A DNA stretch of 64,000 nucleotides from Rhodococcus triatomae BKS 15-14 (lineage in GTDB: Bacteria; Actinomycetota; Actinomycetes; Mycobacteriales; Mycobacteriaceae), in NCBI GenBank assembly GCA_000341795.1, contig AODO01000069.1, positions 1 to 64,000 on the forward strand. The letters run 5' to 3'. The notes under the pieces are model-generated. The model did no database searches and was not told the origin of the DNA. It was given only the letters and a program-made list of their open reading frames with translations. Positions 1-8,120 of this stretch are shown piece after piece; position 1 is the stretch's first letter, and every line of letters starts with the position of its first letter. Position numbers and translations under genes: made by a program.

Positions 1-336
1 GGCGCGCGCCAGCACCGCGGGCAGCTGCATGCCGCCGAGCGACTCGTCGAACTGACCGGCGACGAGCCCGGCGTCGGCGAACACCTTCAGCGCCTCGCCG
101 ACCTCCGGGATCATCTCGACGGTGCCGTCGGCGCGCATGTGCGGCTCGTTCGCGTCGGCCTTCTTGTTGTGCGGGGCGAAGTGCTTGACCGCGATGTCGG
201 CGCTCAGGTCGAGGACCGCGTCGAACGTCTCGCGGGAGTGTTCGGCGAATCGCTTGCGTTCGGTCAGCGACGTGACGTCGAGCCACTCGTGGAGCAGGAA
301 GTCGAGGTCACGGCGGGACAGCGGTGCGGTGGTCAT
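1..336 (-). CDS. Acyl-CoA dehydrogenase, N-terminal part (cut by window edge)
   Basis: Only the first 112 residues lie in the window; the gene runs off the left edge. The start ATG is at 336 on the minus strand (MTTAPLSRRDLDF). The region reads as the all-alpha N-terminal domain of an acyl-CoA dehydrogenase, including a VKHFAPHNKKAD stretch and a LVAGQFDESLGGMQLP stretch typical of the start of these FAD enzymes, which make the first alpha-beta double bond in acyl-CoA oxidation. It is divergent from a TetR gene, with a palindromic site between the two starts, so it is probably the target of that regulator. Substrate cannot be judged from this fragment. Confidence 0.8.
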   Translation of the reverse strand, partial: MTTAPLSRRDLDFLLHEWLDVTSLTERKRFAEHSRETFDAVLDLSADIAVKHFAPHNKKADANEPHMRADGTVEMIPEVGEALKVFADAGLVAGQFDESLGGMQLPAVLARA

Positions 337-353
337 TCGGGACACCTTCCTTT

Positions 354-371
354 ACTAAGCGCTCACTTAGT
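354..371. promoter_or_regulatory. Palindromic operator of the divergent TetR gene
   Basis: An 18-bp inverted repeat, ACTAAGCGCTCACTTAGT, lies in the 90-bp gap between the acyl-CoA dehydrogenase start (336) and the TetR start (427). The arms are ACTAAG and CTTAGT around a near-symmetric core. Position and symmetry fit an autoregulatory TetR operator covering both promoters. Binding itself is inferred. Confidence 0.6.
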
Positions 372-426
372 AGACCGTCGGTGGTGCATGATGTCAAGGC
401 ATCGCACGACCCGCAGAGAGGCTCCC

Positions 427-1101
427 ATGAGCAAGCCCACCGCATCCGCGAGTTCTCTCGACAGTGACACGCCCGAAGTGGACGTGCTGTTCACCGGCGT
501 CACCTCGGACGTGGCGCGCCGTCTCATCGGGTCGGCTGTCGCGGCCTTCGCCGACCGCGGGTACCACGCGACCACCACCCGGCACATCTCCGAGGGCGCC
601 GGCCTCAGCCCGGCCGCGCTCTACGTGCACTTCCCCTCCAAGGAGGCGATGCTGTACGAAGTGAGCCGCATCGGGCACATCGGCGTCCTCGACGCCATCC
701 GCGGCGCGGCCGAGCAGTCGGACACCCCCTCCGAGCGGATGCGCGCGCTCGTGCGGACCTTCACCGCCTGGCACATCCGCTACCACACAGTCTGCCGTGT
801 CGCGCAGTACGAGATCGGCGCGCTCACCGACGAGCACTACCGGGAGATTGCCGACATCCGCAGGGAGACGGAGCATTTCGTCCGCAGCGAGATCCGGTCC
901 GGGGTGGACGCGGGCGATTTCGTCGTACCCGCCGTCGCGACGGCGGCACGCGCGATCCTGTCGATGGGGATCGACGTGGCCCGCTGGTACCAACCCGGCC
1001 GCAGCACCGACCCCGAGGTCCTCGTCGAGCAGTACGCCGAACTCGCCGCGGCCCTGCTCGGCGTTCCCGTCGGGCACGCATCGACCGACCCCACGTCCTA
1101 G
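427..1101 (+). CDS. TetR/AcrR family transcriptional regulator
   Basis: A 224-residue one-component repressor. The N-terminal helix-turn-helix spans roughly residues 35-80 (AFADRGYHATTTRHISEGAG, then LSPAALYVHFPSKEAML), the classic TetR DNA-binding pattern. The rest is the helical ligand-binding and dimer domain. ATG 427 was chosen because AGAGAG lies just upstream and the longer reading frame from 139 runs back through the neighbouring dehydrogenase. It is divergent from an acyl-CoA dehydrogenase and only 10 nt ahead of an oxidoreductase gene, which suggests local control of acyl-CoA metabolism, perhaps with an acyl-CoA as ligand (inference). Confidence 0.9.
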   Translation: MSKPTASASSLDSDTPEVDVLFTGVTSDVARRLIGSAVAAFADRGYHATTTRHISEGAGLSPAALYVHFPSKEAMLYEVSRIGHIGVLDAIRGAAEQSDTPSERMRALVRTFTAWHIRYHTVCRVAQYEIGALTDEHYREIADIRRETEHFVRSEIRSGVDAGDFVVPAVATAARAILSMGIDVARWYQPGRSTDPEVLVEQYAELAAALLGVPVGHASTDPTS

Positions 1102-1111
1102 TCTCGATTCC

Positions 1112-2113
1112 GTGACCCTCACCTTCTCCGCCCTCGTCGCCCGCGAGTCCGACGGGGCCATCAGCCTGACCACCGACACCCTCGACGACAGCGCACTGCC
1201 CCCGGGCGAGGTGCTCGTCCGCGTCGAGTACTCCAGCGTCAACTACAAGGACGCACTCGCCGTCACACCACGCGGCGGCGTCGTCCGCGAGTACCCGATC
1301 GTTCCCGGCATCGACATCGCCGGCGAGGTCGTCGCATCCGACTCCCCCGACGTCGCCGTCGGCTCGAAGGTGGTGGTGCACGGCTTCGACGTCGGCACCG
1401 CCCGGCACGGCGGTTACGCCGAGTACGCGCGCGTCCCCGCCGACCAGGTCGTCACGCTCACCGCACTGACCACACGCGAAGCCGCCCTCGTCGGCACCGC
1501 CGGGTTCACCGCCGCGCTGAGCGTGCAGGCGCTGCTCGACCGCGGACTCACGCCCGGCGACGGCCCGGTCGTGGTGACCGGCGCGTCCGGCGGTGTCGGC
1601 AGCGTCAGCGTCGACCTGCTCGCCGCCGCCGGGTTCGAGGTGGTCGCGTCCACCGGCAAGGAATCCGCGCGCGAGCTGCTCACCTCGCTCGGCGCCGCCC
1701 GCGTCGTCGGGCGCCTGCCCGAGGATCCCGACGCGAAGCCGCGCCCGCTCGGCAAGGCACTGTGGGCCGCCGGCGTCGACTGCGTCGGCGGTGCCACCCT
1801 CGCGGACGTGCTGAGCACCGTGCGGTACGGCGGCGCGGTCGCCGCGAGCGGCCTCACCGGCGGCGCCGCCCTGCACACGACGGTGTTGCCGTTCATCCTG
1901 CGCGGCGTCGACCTGCTCGGCATCGACTCGGTGCAGTTGCCGAACGACCGGCGGCGCGCACTGTGGGCCCGGATCGAATCGGATCTGCGGCCCCGGCACC
2001 TCGACGCCCTCGCGGACGAGGTCGCGGTGCGGGACGTCCCCGCCGTGCTGGACCGGATCCGCGCCGGCGGTCAGACCGGCCGCGCCGTGGTCCGGGTCGC
2101 CGGGGCCTTCTGA
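1112..2113 (+). CDS. MDR-family NADPH oxidoreductase, YhdH/AcuI (acrylyl-CoA reductase) type
   Basis: A 333-residue medium-chain dehydrogenase/reductase. The start GTG 1112 follows the TetR stop by 10 nt, so the two genes are probably cotranscribed. The N-terminal GroES-like part contains SSVNYKDALA and a PGIDIAGEV stretch, both hallmarks of the YhdH/AcuI subgroup. The Rossmann part carries VVTGASGGVGS near residue 155. No zinc-ligand cysteines are seen, as expected for quinone/acrylyl-CoA reductases. Known members reduce acryloyl-CoA to propionyl-CoA with NADPH. The exact substrate here is inferred. Confidence 0.88.
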   Translation: MTLTFSALVARESDGAISLTTDTLDDSALPPGEVLVRVEYSSVNYKDALAVTPRGGVVREYPIVPGIDIAGEVVASDSPDVAVGSKVVVHGFDVGTARHGGYAEYARVPADQVVTLTALTTREAALVGTAGFTAALSVQALLDRGLTPGDGPVVVTGASGGVGSVSVDLLAAAGFEVVASTGKESARELLTSLGAARVVGRLPEDPDAKPRPLGKALWAAGVDCVGGATLADVLSTVRYGGAVAASGLTGGAALHTTVLPFILRGVDLLGIDSVQLPNDRRRALWARIESDLRPRHLDALADEVAVRDVPAVLDRIRAGGQTGRAVVRVAGAF

Positions 2114-2117
2114 CCTC

Positions 2118-2147
2118 CCGCCACCGCCCGAGCCCGGGCGGTGGCGG
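2118..2147 (+). terminator. Stem-loop terminator after the oxidoreductase gene
   Basis: Perfect 13-bp stem (arms 2118-2130 and 2135-2147) with a 4-nt loop, starting 5 nt after the stop at 2113. No T-run follows, which is common in high-GC actinobacteria. It lies between convergent genes and could serve both. Confidence 0.65.
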
Positions 2148-2154
2148 CGCGTCG

Positions 2155-2259
2155 TCAGCTGCCGAACGGCAGGGTGCCCGGCTCGATCTGGTAGCCGCTG
2201 CTGCCTGCGGCGACGTTGCCGACCGCACCGAGAATCCAGTTGATCGCGTTCGTGAGCAT
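2155..2259 (-). CDS. Small hydrophobic 34-aa protein, unknown function
   Basis: Short ORF beginning MLTNAINWILGAVGN and ending GTLPFGS. ATG 2259 was chosen because AAAGGA lies 6 nt upstream on the minus strand; in-frame ATGs also exist at 2265 and further upstream. The N-terminal 20 residues form a hydrophobic or amphipathic helix, followed by a polar SSGYQIEPGTLP tail. It resembles the small annotated proteins often found between genes in Rhodococcus, but I cannot assign a family. It is convergent with the preceding oxidoreductase. Confidence 0.5.
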   Translation of the reverse strand: MLTNAINWILGAVGNVAAGSSGYQIEPGTLPFGS

Positions 2260-2385
2260 GAGCATTCCTTTCATGATGATCATCGGCCCCGGAGCGAACG
2301 AGAGGCCACATGTCACCGTATTGACGAGCGGTGCGGGTGTCGACCTGGCGACGGCCGTTCGGAGCAACATGACAGGGTGGGTCCC

Positions 2386-3306
2386 ATGTGCGAACCCAAC
2401 GACCTCGAATCGGTGTCCTCGGACGACGACCGTCGGGCCGACGTCGAGGCCGTCGTCCGATTCCGCGAGGACCACGGACTCGACTGGATCGTCGACGTCC
2501 ACACCCACTTCATGCCGAAACGCGTGATGGACAAGGTCTGGGCGTACTTCGACTCCGCCGGTCCGCTGACCGGTGTGGTGTGGCCGATCCAGTACCGGCA
2601 CGACGAGGACGTCCGGCTGGACCGGTTGCGGTCGTACGGGGTGCAGGCGTTCACGTCGATGATCTACCCGCACCGGCCCGACATGGCGGCATGGTTGAAC
2701 CAGTGGGCAGTCGAGTTCGCCGCCCGCAACCCCGACTGTCTGCACACCAGCACCTTCTACCCCGAGCCCGACGCGCCCGGCTACGTGGCCGCGGCACTGA
2801 CGGCGGGGACCCGAGTGTTCAAGTCACACATCCAGGTTGGCGACTACGACCCGAACGACCCGCTCCTCGACGGGGTGTGGGGTCAGATCCAGGACGCGGG
2901 AGTCCCGGTCGTCATCCACTGCGGCTCCGGCCCCGCCCCCGGACGGTTCACCGGACCGGACCGGATCGAGAAGTTGATGGCCAGGTACCCGCGACTGCCG
3001 CTGATCGTCGCGCACATGGGTATGCCGGAGTACAACGCGTTCCTCGACCTGGCAGGCCGGTACGAGTCCGTTCTGCTCGACACGACGATGGCGTTCACCG
3101 ACTTCATCGGCGACATGGCTCCGTCCGATCCGGCCGACTCGGCGCGGCTGCGCGACCTCGGTGACCGGATCCTGTTCGGCAGCGACTTCCCGAACATCCC
3201 GTACCCGTACGTCCACGCTCTCGACGCCGTCGCCCGCCTCGACATCGGCGACGACTGGGTGCGCGCCGTCTGCCACGACAACGCGGTGCGGGTGTTCGGC
3301 CTCTGA
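2386..3306 (+). CDS. Amidohydrolase family protein (amidohydrolase-2 type)
   Basis: A 306-residue TIM-barrel metal-dependent hydrolase. VDVHTHFMP near residue 38 gives the first two metal-binding histidines, VIHC and VAHMG supply later ones, and LFGSDFPN near residue 266 gives the catalytic Asp. This order is typical of the ACMS-decarboxylase/amidohydrolase-2 group. The start ATG 2386 begins MCEPNDLES. It is monocistronic by position, ending in a hairpin shared with the convergent RNase H gene. Substrate unknown; members act on cyclic or aromatic acids by hydrolysis or decarboxylation. Confidence 0.85.
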   Translation: MCEPNDLESVSSDDDRRADVEAVVRFREDHGLDWIVDVHTHFMPKRVMDKVWAYFDSAGPLTGVVWPIQYRHDEDVRLDRLRSYGVQAFTSMIYPHRPDMAAWLNQWAVEFAARNPDCLHTSTFYPEPDAPGYVAAALTAGTRVFKSHIQVGDYDPNDPLLDGVWGQIQDAGVPVVIHCGSGPAPGRFTGPDRIEKLMARYPRLPLIVAHMGMPEYNAFLDLAGRYESVLLDTTMAFTDFIGDMAPSDPADSARLRDLGDRILFGSDFPNIPYPYVHALDAVARLDIGDDWVRAVCHDNAVRVFGL

Positions 3307-3314
3307 CGTGCCGC

Positions 3315-3333
3315 GCCCGCCGCGACGGCGGGC
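3315..3333. terminator. Bidirectional terminator between amidohydrolase and rnhA
   Basis: GCCCGCCG (3315-3322) pairs with CGGCGGGC (3326-3333) across a 3-nt loop. It lies in the 35-bp gap between convergent stops at 3306 and 3342, so it can serve both genes. Confidence 0.65.
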
Positions 3334-3341
3334 TCGGCGCG

Positions 3342-3971
3342 TCAGAAGAGCGTGAGTTCCTTCGAGTCCGCGGGCAGATCGAACAGCGTGGGTTCCGGCT
3401 CGGCGACGCGAGCGGGCCGGCGACGAATCTGCCGGGTCCTCTTCGCCGGGGAGCCGGTCGCACCAGCCGGAGAGCCGGCGGCACCGGCCGAGGCGGCGTC
3501 GCGGTCCGTAACCGGCCGCGGCGACGGAGTGTGCGATGCCGTCGCTGCGACCGCGCGAGCGGCCTCGCCGGCGAGCCGATCGGCTTCCTCGTTGTAGTGG
3601 TTGCCGACATGACCCCGGACCCACCGGAACCGGACCGGGCCGGACCGGGCGGCGAGCGCCGCGTCGATGTCGCGGATCAGGTCGAGGTTCTTGACGGGGT
3701 CGCCGGAGGAGGTCCGCCAGCCCTTCTTCTTCCAGCCGGTGACCCATTCCGACGCGCACTTGATCGCGTACTGGGAATCGGATTCGATCAGCAGCGGCTC
3801 GTCGCCCGGATGGGCGAGGATCGCCTCGAGCAACGCACGCAACTCGGCGATCTGATTGGTGCCCGACCGCTCACCACCCGACCGACTCGGTCCGTGATGG
3901 TTGACCCAAGCCCAGCCGATCGCGCCACCTGGATTCCGCAGGCAGGAGCCGTCCGTACTGACGATGATCAC
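3342..3971 (-). CDS. rnhA: Ribonuclease HI with C-terminal extension
   Basis: A 209-residue protein that cleaves RNA in RNA-DNA hybrids. The N-terminal 140 residues are a complete RNase HI fold with the acidic residues in STDGS, QIAELRAL, ESDSQYA and NEEADRLA, plus VRGHVGNHYN. The start is GTG 3971. After residue about 145 comes an Ala/Pro/Arg-rich tail of some 65 residues ending in LFDLP and ELTLF, longer than E. coli RNase HI (155 aa). The LFDLP/LTLF pieces look like short interaction motifs (sliding-clamp-like), but that is inference. Confidence 0.93.
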   Translation of the reverse strand: MIIVSTDGSCLRNPGGAIGWAWVNHHGPSRSGGERSGTNQIAELRALLEAILAHPGDEPLLIESDSQYAIKCASEWVTGWKKKGWRTSSGDPVKNLDLIRDIDAALAARSGPVRFRWVRGHVGNHYNEEADRLAGEAARAVAATASHTPSPRPVTDRDAASAGAAGSPAGATGSPAKRTRQIRRRPARVAEPEPTLFDLPADSKELTLF

Positions 3972-4049
3972 GGACGCACACTTTACGGTGACGGGACGAC
4001 AAAAGGTGCGGACGTGGCCAATCTCCCACCACGCGTTTCGCGCGTCACG

Positions 4050-4850
4050 TCACTCCCCGGTGAACACCGCCGGGCGCTTCTCCAGCATCGCCGCCACGGC
4101 CTCGTGATGATCGCGGGTGTGATGTGCCAGCGCCTGCATCGCCGCGGACAGTTCGAGCAGCGATTCGAGGCTCTGGTGCTGCCCCTCGCGGATCAGCTTC
4201 TTCGTCATCCGCAGCGCCTGCGGCGGATTCGCCGCGACCCGCGCGGCGAGGGCCTGAGCGGTCGGCAGCAACTCGTCCGGCTCGACGACACGCGAGACGA
4301 GTCCCCACTCGAGAGCGGTCTCGGCGTCGATCGCGTCGCCGGTGAACGCCATCTCCGCGGCCCGCGCCAGCCCGACGGCACGCGGCAGCAGCCAGGCGCC
4401 GCCGTCGCCGGGGACGATGCCGAGCTTGACGAAGCTCTCCGCGAACTTCGCCGCCGTGGACGCCACCCGCATGTCGCACATGAGGGCGAGGTCGCAGCCC
4501 GCGCCGATCGCGGGCCCGCCCACGGCGGCGATCACGGGAACCTCGCAGTGGTACAGCGCCTTCGGGATCCGCTGGATGCCGTGGCGGTAGCCGTCGCGCA
4601 ACTGGGCGGGGGCACCGCCGAACATGCCGACCCGGTCGCGCATGTGCTTGACGTTGCCGCCGGAGGAGAAGGCGGGGCCGTTGGCGGCGAGCACCACCAC
4701 CCGCACGGTCACGTCGGCGTTGACCGCCGCGATGGCGTCCTCGAACGCCTGCACCATGTCCGGTTCGGAGATGACGTTGCGGGTCTCGGGCCGGTTGAGG
4801 GTCCAGGTGACGATGTCGCCGTTCCGGCTGATCTCGATCGCGTCGCTCAT
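4050..4850 (-). CDS. Enoyl-CoA hydratase/isomerase family protein
   Basis: A 266-residue crotonase-fold protein starting at ATG 4850 (MSDAIEISRNGD). It has the usual LNRPETRNVIS entry, an oxyanion-hole pair in FSSGGNVKHM and GGPAIGAGCDLAL, and FVKLGIVPGDGGAWLLPR, which covers the catalytic-region helix. Members hydrate enoyl-CoA or isomerise double bonds in fatty-acid or side-chain oxidation. The gap to the upstream alanine dehydrogenase gene is only 35 nt, so cotranscription is likely. The exact substrate cannot be read from sequence. Confidence 0.88.
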   Translation of the reverse strand: MSDAIEISRNGDIVTWTLNRPETRNVISEPDMVQAFEDAIAAVNADVTVRVVVLAANGPAFSSGGNVKHMRDRVGMFGGAPAQLRDGYRHGIQRIPKALYHCEVPVIAAVGGPAIGAGCDLALMCDMRVASTAAKFAESFVKLGIVPGDGGAWLLPRAVGLARAAEMAFTGDAIDAETALEWGLVSRVVEPDELLPTAQALAARVAANPPQALRMTKKLIREGQHQSLESLLELSAAMQALAHHTRDHHEAVAAMLEKRPAVFTGE

Positions 4851-4885
4851 GCCCTCACAGTAGATGTGCGCGCCGACCGCCCGGA

Positions 4886-5956
4886 CTACCAGGAGTGCGC
4901 GCCGAGCGTCGCACCGGCGTGGGTGGCGAGACCGGCGGCGAGACCGGGATCGGCGGCGGTCGCCTCCCGCCACCCGAGATCTGCGAGCGCGACGGTGTAC
5001 GGCAGCGTCGCGTTGGTCAACGCGTAGGTGGAGGTGTGCGGCACCGCTCCCGGCATGTTCGCGACGCAGTAGAAGACGCTGCCGTGCACCCGGTAGGTGG
5101 GATCGGCGTGGGTCGTGGGGTGGGTGTCCTCGAAACAGCCACCCTGGTCGACCGACACGTCCACCAGCACCGATCCGGGCCGCATTCGCGACACGGTCTC
5201 GTTCGACACCAGTTTCGGTGCGCGCTCCCCCGGGATCAGCACCGTCCCGATCACCAGGTCGGCCCGGGTGACCGCACGCTCGACGTCGAGCGCGGTGGAC
5301 ACGATCGTGCGCACGCGTCCCTGGTGGAGGGTGTCCAGTTCCCGTAGCCGGGCCGGGTCGATGTCGAGGACCGTGACCGAGGCGTGCATGCCTGTGGCGA
5401 TCGCGGCCGCGTTCCGGCCTGCCACGCCACCCCCGAGCACGACGACGTCCGCAGGCCGGACGCCGGGCACGCCGCCCATGAGGACGCCTGCTCCGCCTGC
5501 GGGTGACATCAGGTGGTAGGCGCCGACCTGGGGCGCGAGCCGCCCCGCCACCTCGCTCATCGGTGCCAGCAACGGCAGCGAACCACCCGGCCCGCGGACC
5601 GTCTCGTAGGCGATGGCGGTGGTGCCCGCCGCGAGCAGCGCATCGGTGCACTCCTGCGACGCGGCGAGATGGAGGTACGCGAACAGCACCTGATTCGCCC
5701 GCAGCAACGAATACTCCTCGCGAATCGGTTCTTTCACCTTCAGGACGAGTTCGCTGTCCGCCCACACGTCGGTTCGGTCCGGGGCGATGTCCGCGCCCGC
5801 CGCGTGATAGGCGGCGTCCGGCAGTGACGACCCGTCGCCGGCCCCGGTTTCGACGAGCACCCGGTGCCCGTGGGCGACGAGTTCACGCACCCCGGCCGGG
5901 GTGAGGGCGACGCGATACTCGTGGTCCTTGAGTTCGCGGGGGATTCCGATCCTCAT
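4886..5956 (-). CDS. ald: Alanine dehydrogenase
   Basis: A 356-residue NAD-dependent enzyme that reversibly converts L-alanine to pyruvate and ammonia. It begins MRIGIPRELKDHEYRVAL, the family signature. The substrate-binding Lys lies in LKVKEP and the catalytic His in FAYLHLAA; the NAD fold is VVVLGGGVAGRNAA near residue 170. It is slightly short at the C-terminus compared with the usual ~371 residues and ends in GATLGAHSW rather than the common GLNT-type tail. RBS GAGG precedes ATG 5956, and a CATACT -10-like box lies about 55 nt upstream. Confidence 0.93.
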   Translation of the reverse strand: MRIGIPRELKDHEYRVALTPAGVRELVAHGHRVLVETGAGDGSSLPDAAYHAAGADIAPDRTDVWADSELVLKVKEPIREEYSLLRANQVLFAYLHLAASQECTDALLAAGTTAIAYETVRGPGGSLPLLAPMSEVAGRLAPQVGAYHLMSPAGGAGVLMGGVPGVRPADVVVLGGGVAGRNAAAIATGMHASVTVLDIDPARLRELDTLHQGRVRTIVSTALDVERAVTRADLVIGTVLIPGERAPKLVSNETVSRMRPGSVLVDVSVDQGGCFEDTHPTTHADPTYRVHGSVFYCVANMPGAVPHTSTYALTNATLPYTVALADLGWREATAADPGLAAGLATHAGATLGAHSW

Positions 5957-6078
5957 CTCGGGTACCTCGAATTCGGGCGGCCGCGTGGACGATTCCTCCC
6001 TCAGTATGACCCCGCGACGCCACCGCGCGCATCGGACGACGCGCGCGGCGACGATCTTCCTCGCCGCCGACGGACAGG

Positions 6079-7821
6079 CTAGGGAAGCAGTCTGTCCAGC
6101 AACGGGTTCGAGAAGATCCGGTGCGGGTCGTGTGCGTTGTACTCGGCCCGGGCGGCGTCCCAGTCGTCACCGTCGGGGACACCCGCGCGGTACGTGTCCG
6201 GGATGACGTGGTCGATGGTCTCGGCGTCCTCGAACGCGGCGTCGTCGGTGAACGCCCAGCCCTTCGCCCATTCCGGCCGGAAGGTGGCGTAGTTTCCGCT
6301 GTAGTTGGCGCGCATGAACCGCTCCATCTCCCGGAAGTACGCGGACATCCCGGGCGTGCCGGGTACCCCGACGACGTTCATCCAGATCGCGGTGTCCCAC
6401 TCCGGATGGTCGGGCCGGGGCCGCAGCGCCGAGATCGTCGGCGGGCCGGACGTTTCCACCGTCACCTCGGACTGATCGTCGAGACCACACAACCGCACCT
6501 CGAAGGGGCCGTTGATCGGGTAGCGGCCCTGCGCCTGCAGTTCCTGCTGGCGGGCGTGGTGCCAGGTCACGAACTCGTTGATCACGCGGGCGATGTTGGA
6601 CCTCTCGGTCAGGACGACGCCGCCGCCCGCCGTCATCCGCAGGGTGGTGGCACGCAGGTAGAACAGGACGTCCTTGGACCAGCCCCACAGGTCGTGGCCA
6701 CCGGTGGCGGTGAGCCCGGCCTGGAAGGTCGCGAGCTGGGTCTGCCCGAACAGCGGGGTGGCCGATCCGACTCCGGACACGATCTGTCCGAGCAGGTCGG
6801 TGAGCGGCTTCGGGATCGAGTCGGAGTACGGGTAGTTGTACGGCCCGGTCACCTCCCGCGACTGCGGCGGTTTCGTCGGGGTGGGGGTCCACACCTTGAG
6901 GTAGGGGGTGTCGGTGAACGGGAACCAGATCGCCTCGACCCGGCCGGAGCGGGCGACGAAGCTCTCGAAGGTCCGTCCCGGAGATCCGGCGGGGGCGAAC
7001 AGTTCCCACCAGGGGATGTCCGTGCTGGATTCGCAGCGTAGTCGGTAGTTCGGCCCGGCCTGAAGGGTGACCTCGGTGACGAAGGTGCGGCCGAGGTGGG
7101 TGAGGAGCGGCCGGATCGCGTCCTCGGCGCGGGTGAACTCGCGCAGCACGTACTCGCCGCGTCCGTCGTCCCAGACGACGGCGGTCAGCCGGGTGATCAG
7201 GTTGCTGACGGAGCCGAAAGAGGCGCCGGGCAGGACGGTCTCGCCGTCGGCGGGCAGCGTTGCGCCGTGGGCGTCGATCGCGAGGATGCCGGCGATCGAC
7301 AGTTCCCCGATGGCGGGCGAGTTGGCCCAGCCGAGACCGTGGTCCTGGAGCGCCGTGAGCACGGCCGCGAGCATCGCACCTGCGCCTGCGGTCACCGTGG
7401 CGCGGCCGGGTTCGGCGGCGGCGTCGACGGCGACGTGGTTCAGCCGGGTCAGCGTGTCGACGAGGACTACCTTCTCGACGTCCTGGCCGGGGACGAGGGT
7501 GAGCGGGCTCCAGCCGTGCATGGTGCCGCGCGGGCGCAGTCGGTAGCCGTTGGCATGCGCCCAGTTCGCGAGTCGCACGACGTCCTTCGCGTCGGCTGGG
7601 GTACAGGTCCACACCTGGTCGAAGACGATCTCCTGCACCCAGTTCTCGTAGCCCTGCTGGAACAGCGGGATGCCGTCGGGGAACGACGGCGGCGTCGGGA
7701 GGGTCACGCGCGGGTCGTCCGAGGACAGGGCGTGGGCGGGGGTCCAGCCGACCGTGGTCAGCGCGGCCGCGCCCGCGGCCGCGGCGAGGAAGCTCCGCCT
7801 GGACAGGTCCGATGAGGTCAT
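6079..7821 (-). CDS. Cholesterol oxidase, type II (covalent FAD, VAO family), Tat-exported
   Basis: A 580-residue secreted flavoprotein that oxidises cholesterol to cholest-4-en-3-one with O2. A twin-arginine signal (SRRSFLAAAAGAAAL) opens the protein. The FAD domain follows, and His102 in RPRGTMHGWSPLT matches the residue covalently bound to FAD in the type II (Brevibacterium-type) enzyme. Long stretches match that family: WANSPAIGELSIAG, EAIWYPF-like EAIWFPFTD, GPYNYPYSD, DLWGWSKDV, RPRPDHPEWD and FRPEWAKGWAF. ATG 7821 is preferred over the TTG at 7830. A TnpB element sits directly upstream and may have altered its promoter. Confidence 0.93.
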   Translation of the reverse strand: MTSSDLSRRSFLAAAAGAAALTTVGWTPAHALSSDDPRVTLPTPPSFPDGIPLFQQGYENWVQEIVFDQVWTCTPADAKDVVRLANWAHANGYRLRPRGTMHGWSPLTLVPGQDVEKVVLVDTLTRLNHVAVDAAAEPGRATVTAGAGAMLAAVLTALQDHGLGWANSPAIGELSIAGILAIDAHGATLPADGETVLPGASFGSVSNLITRLTAVVWDDGRGEYVLREFTRAEDAIRPLLTHLGRTFVTEVTLQAGPNYRLRCESSTDIPWWELFAPAGSPGRTFESFVARSGRVEAIWFPFTDTPYLKVWTPTPTKPPQSREVTGPYNYPYSDSIPKPLTDLLGQIVSGVGSATPLFGQTQLATFQAGLTATGGHDLWGWSKDVLFYLRATTLRMTAGGGVVLTERSNIARVINEFVTWHHARQQELQAQGRYPINGPFEVRLCGLDDQSEVTVETSGPPTISALRPRPDHPEWDTAIWMNVVGVPGTPGMSAYFREMERFMRANYSGNYATFRPEWAKGWAFTDDAAFEDAETIDHVIPDTYRAGVPDGDDWDAARAEYNAHDPHRIFSNPLLDRLLP

Positions 7822-7964
7822 GCCGGACAAGATAGAACAATTTCAAGGCCACTGGTATCGAAACTGCTCCCGGGCGTCGCGTCAGACCACCATCGGGCCT
7901 GCCACCGTGGTGTACTCGAGTGCATTGGTGTTGCCCGAACCCGCATTCGAGGAGCCCGTTAGCG

Positions 7965-8120
7965 CTTCGCCTGCCGAAGGCAGGAGATTCCACGCTCAGA
8001 CCGCAACCCGACCACCCCCTGGAGGGAGGTGATCAGATTGACTGACATCGTCGACACGTGTGTGGCCGCGCTCTGCCACAGCCAGGACCACCCCGGCAGC
8101 GTTCCGATCCCGACCTTCTA
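7965..8120 (-). ncRNA. Probable omega RNA (reRNA) at the tnpB 3' end
   Basis: TnpB proteins use an RNA that overlaps the 3' end of tnpB and ends at the element's right end, followed by a variable guide. Here the tnpB 3' end is followed by a stable terminal hairpin (7970-7984) placed as in known omega RNAs. The 5' limit is a guess. The guide would start just past the hairpin, in host DNA near 7960. Confidence 0.45.

Noticed and set aside
139-426. Longer N-terminal extension of the TetR gene
   Set aside because: It runs antisense through the acyl-CoA dehydrogenase coding region and the operator; ATG 427 has a ribosome site and gives a normal TetR length.
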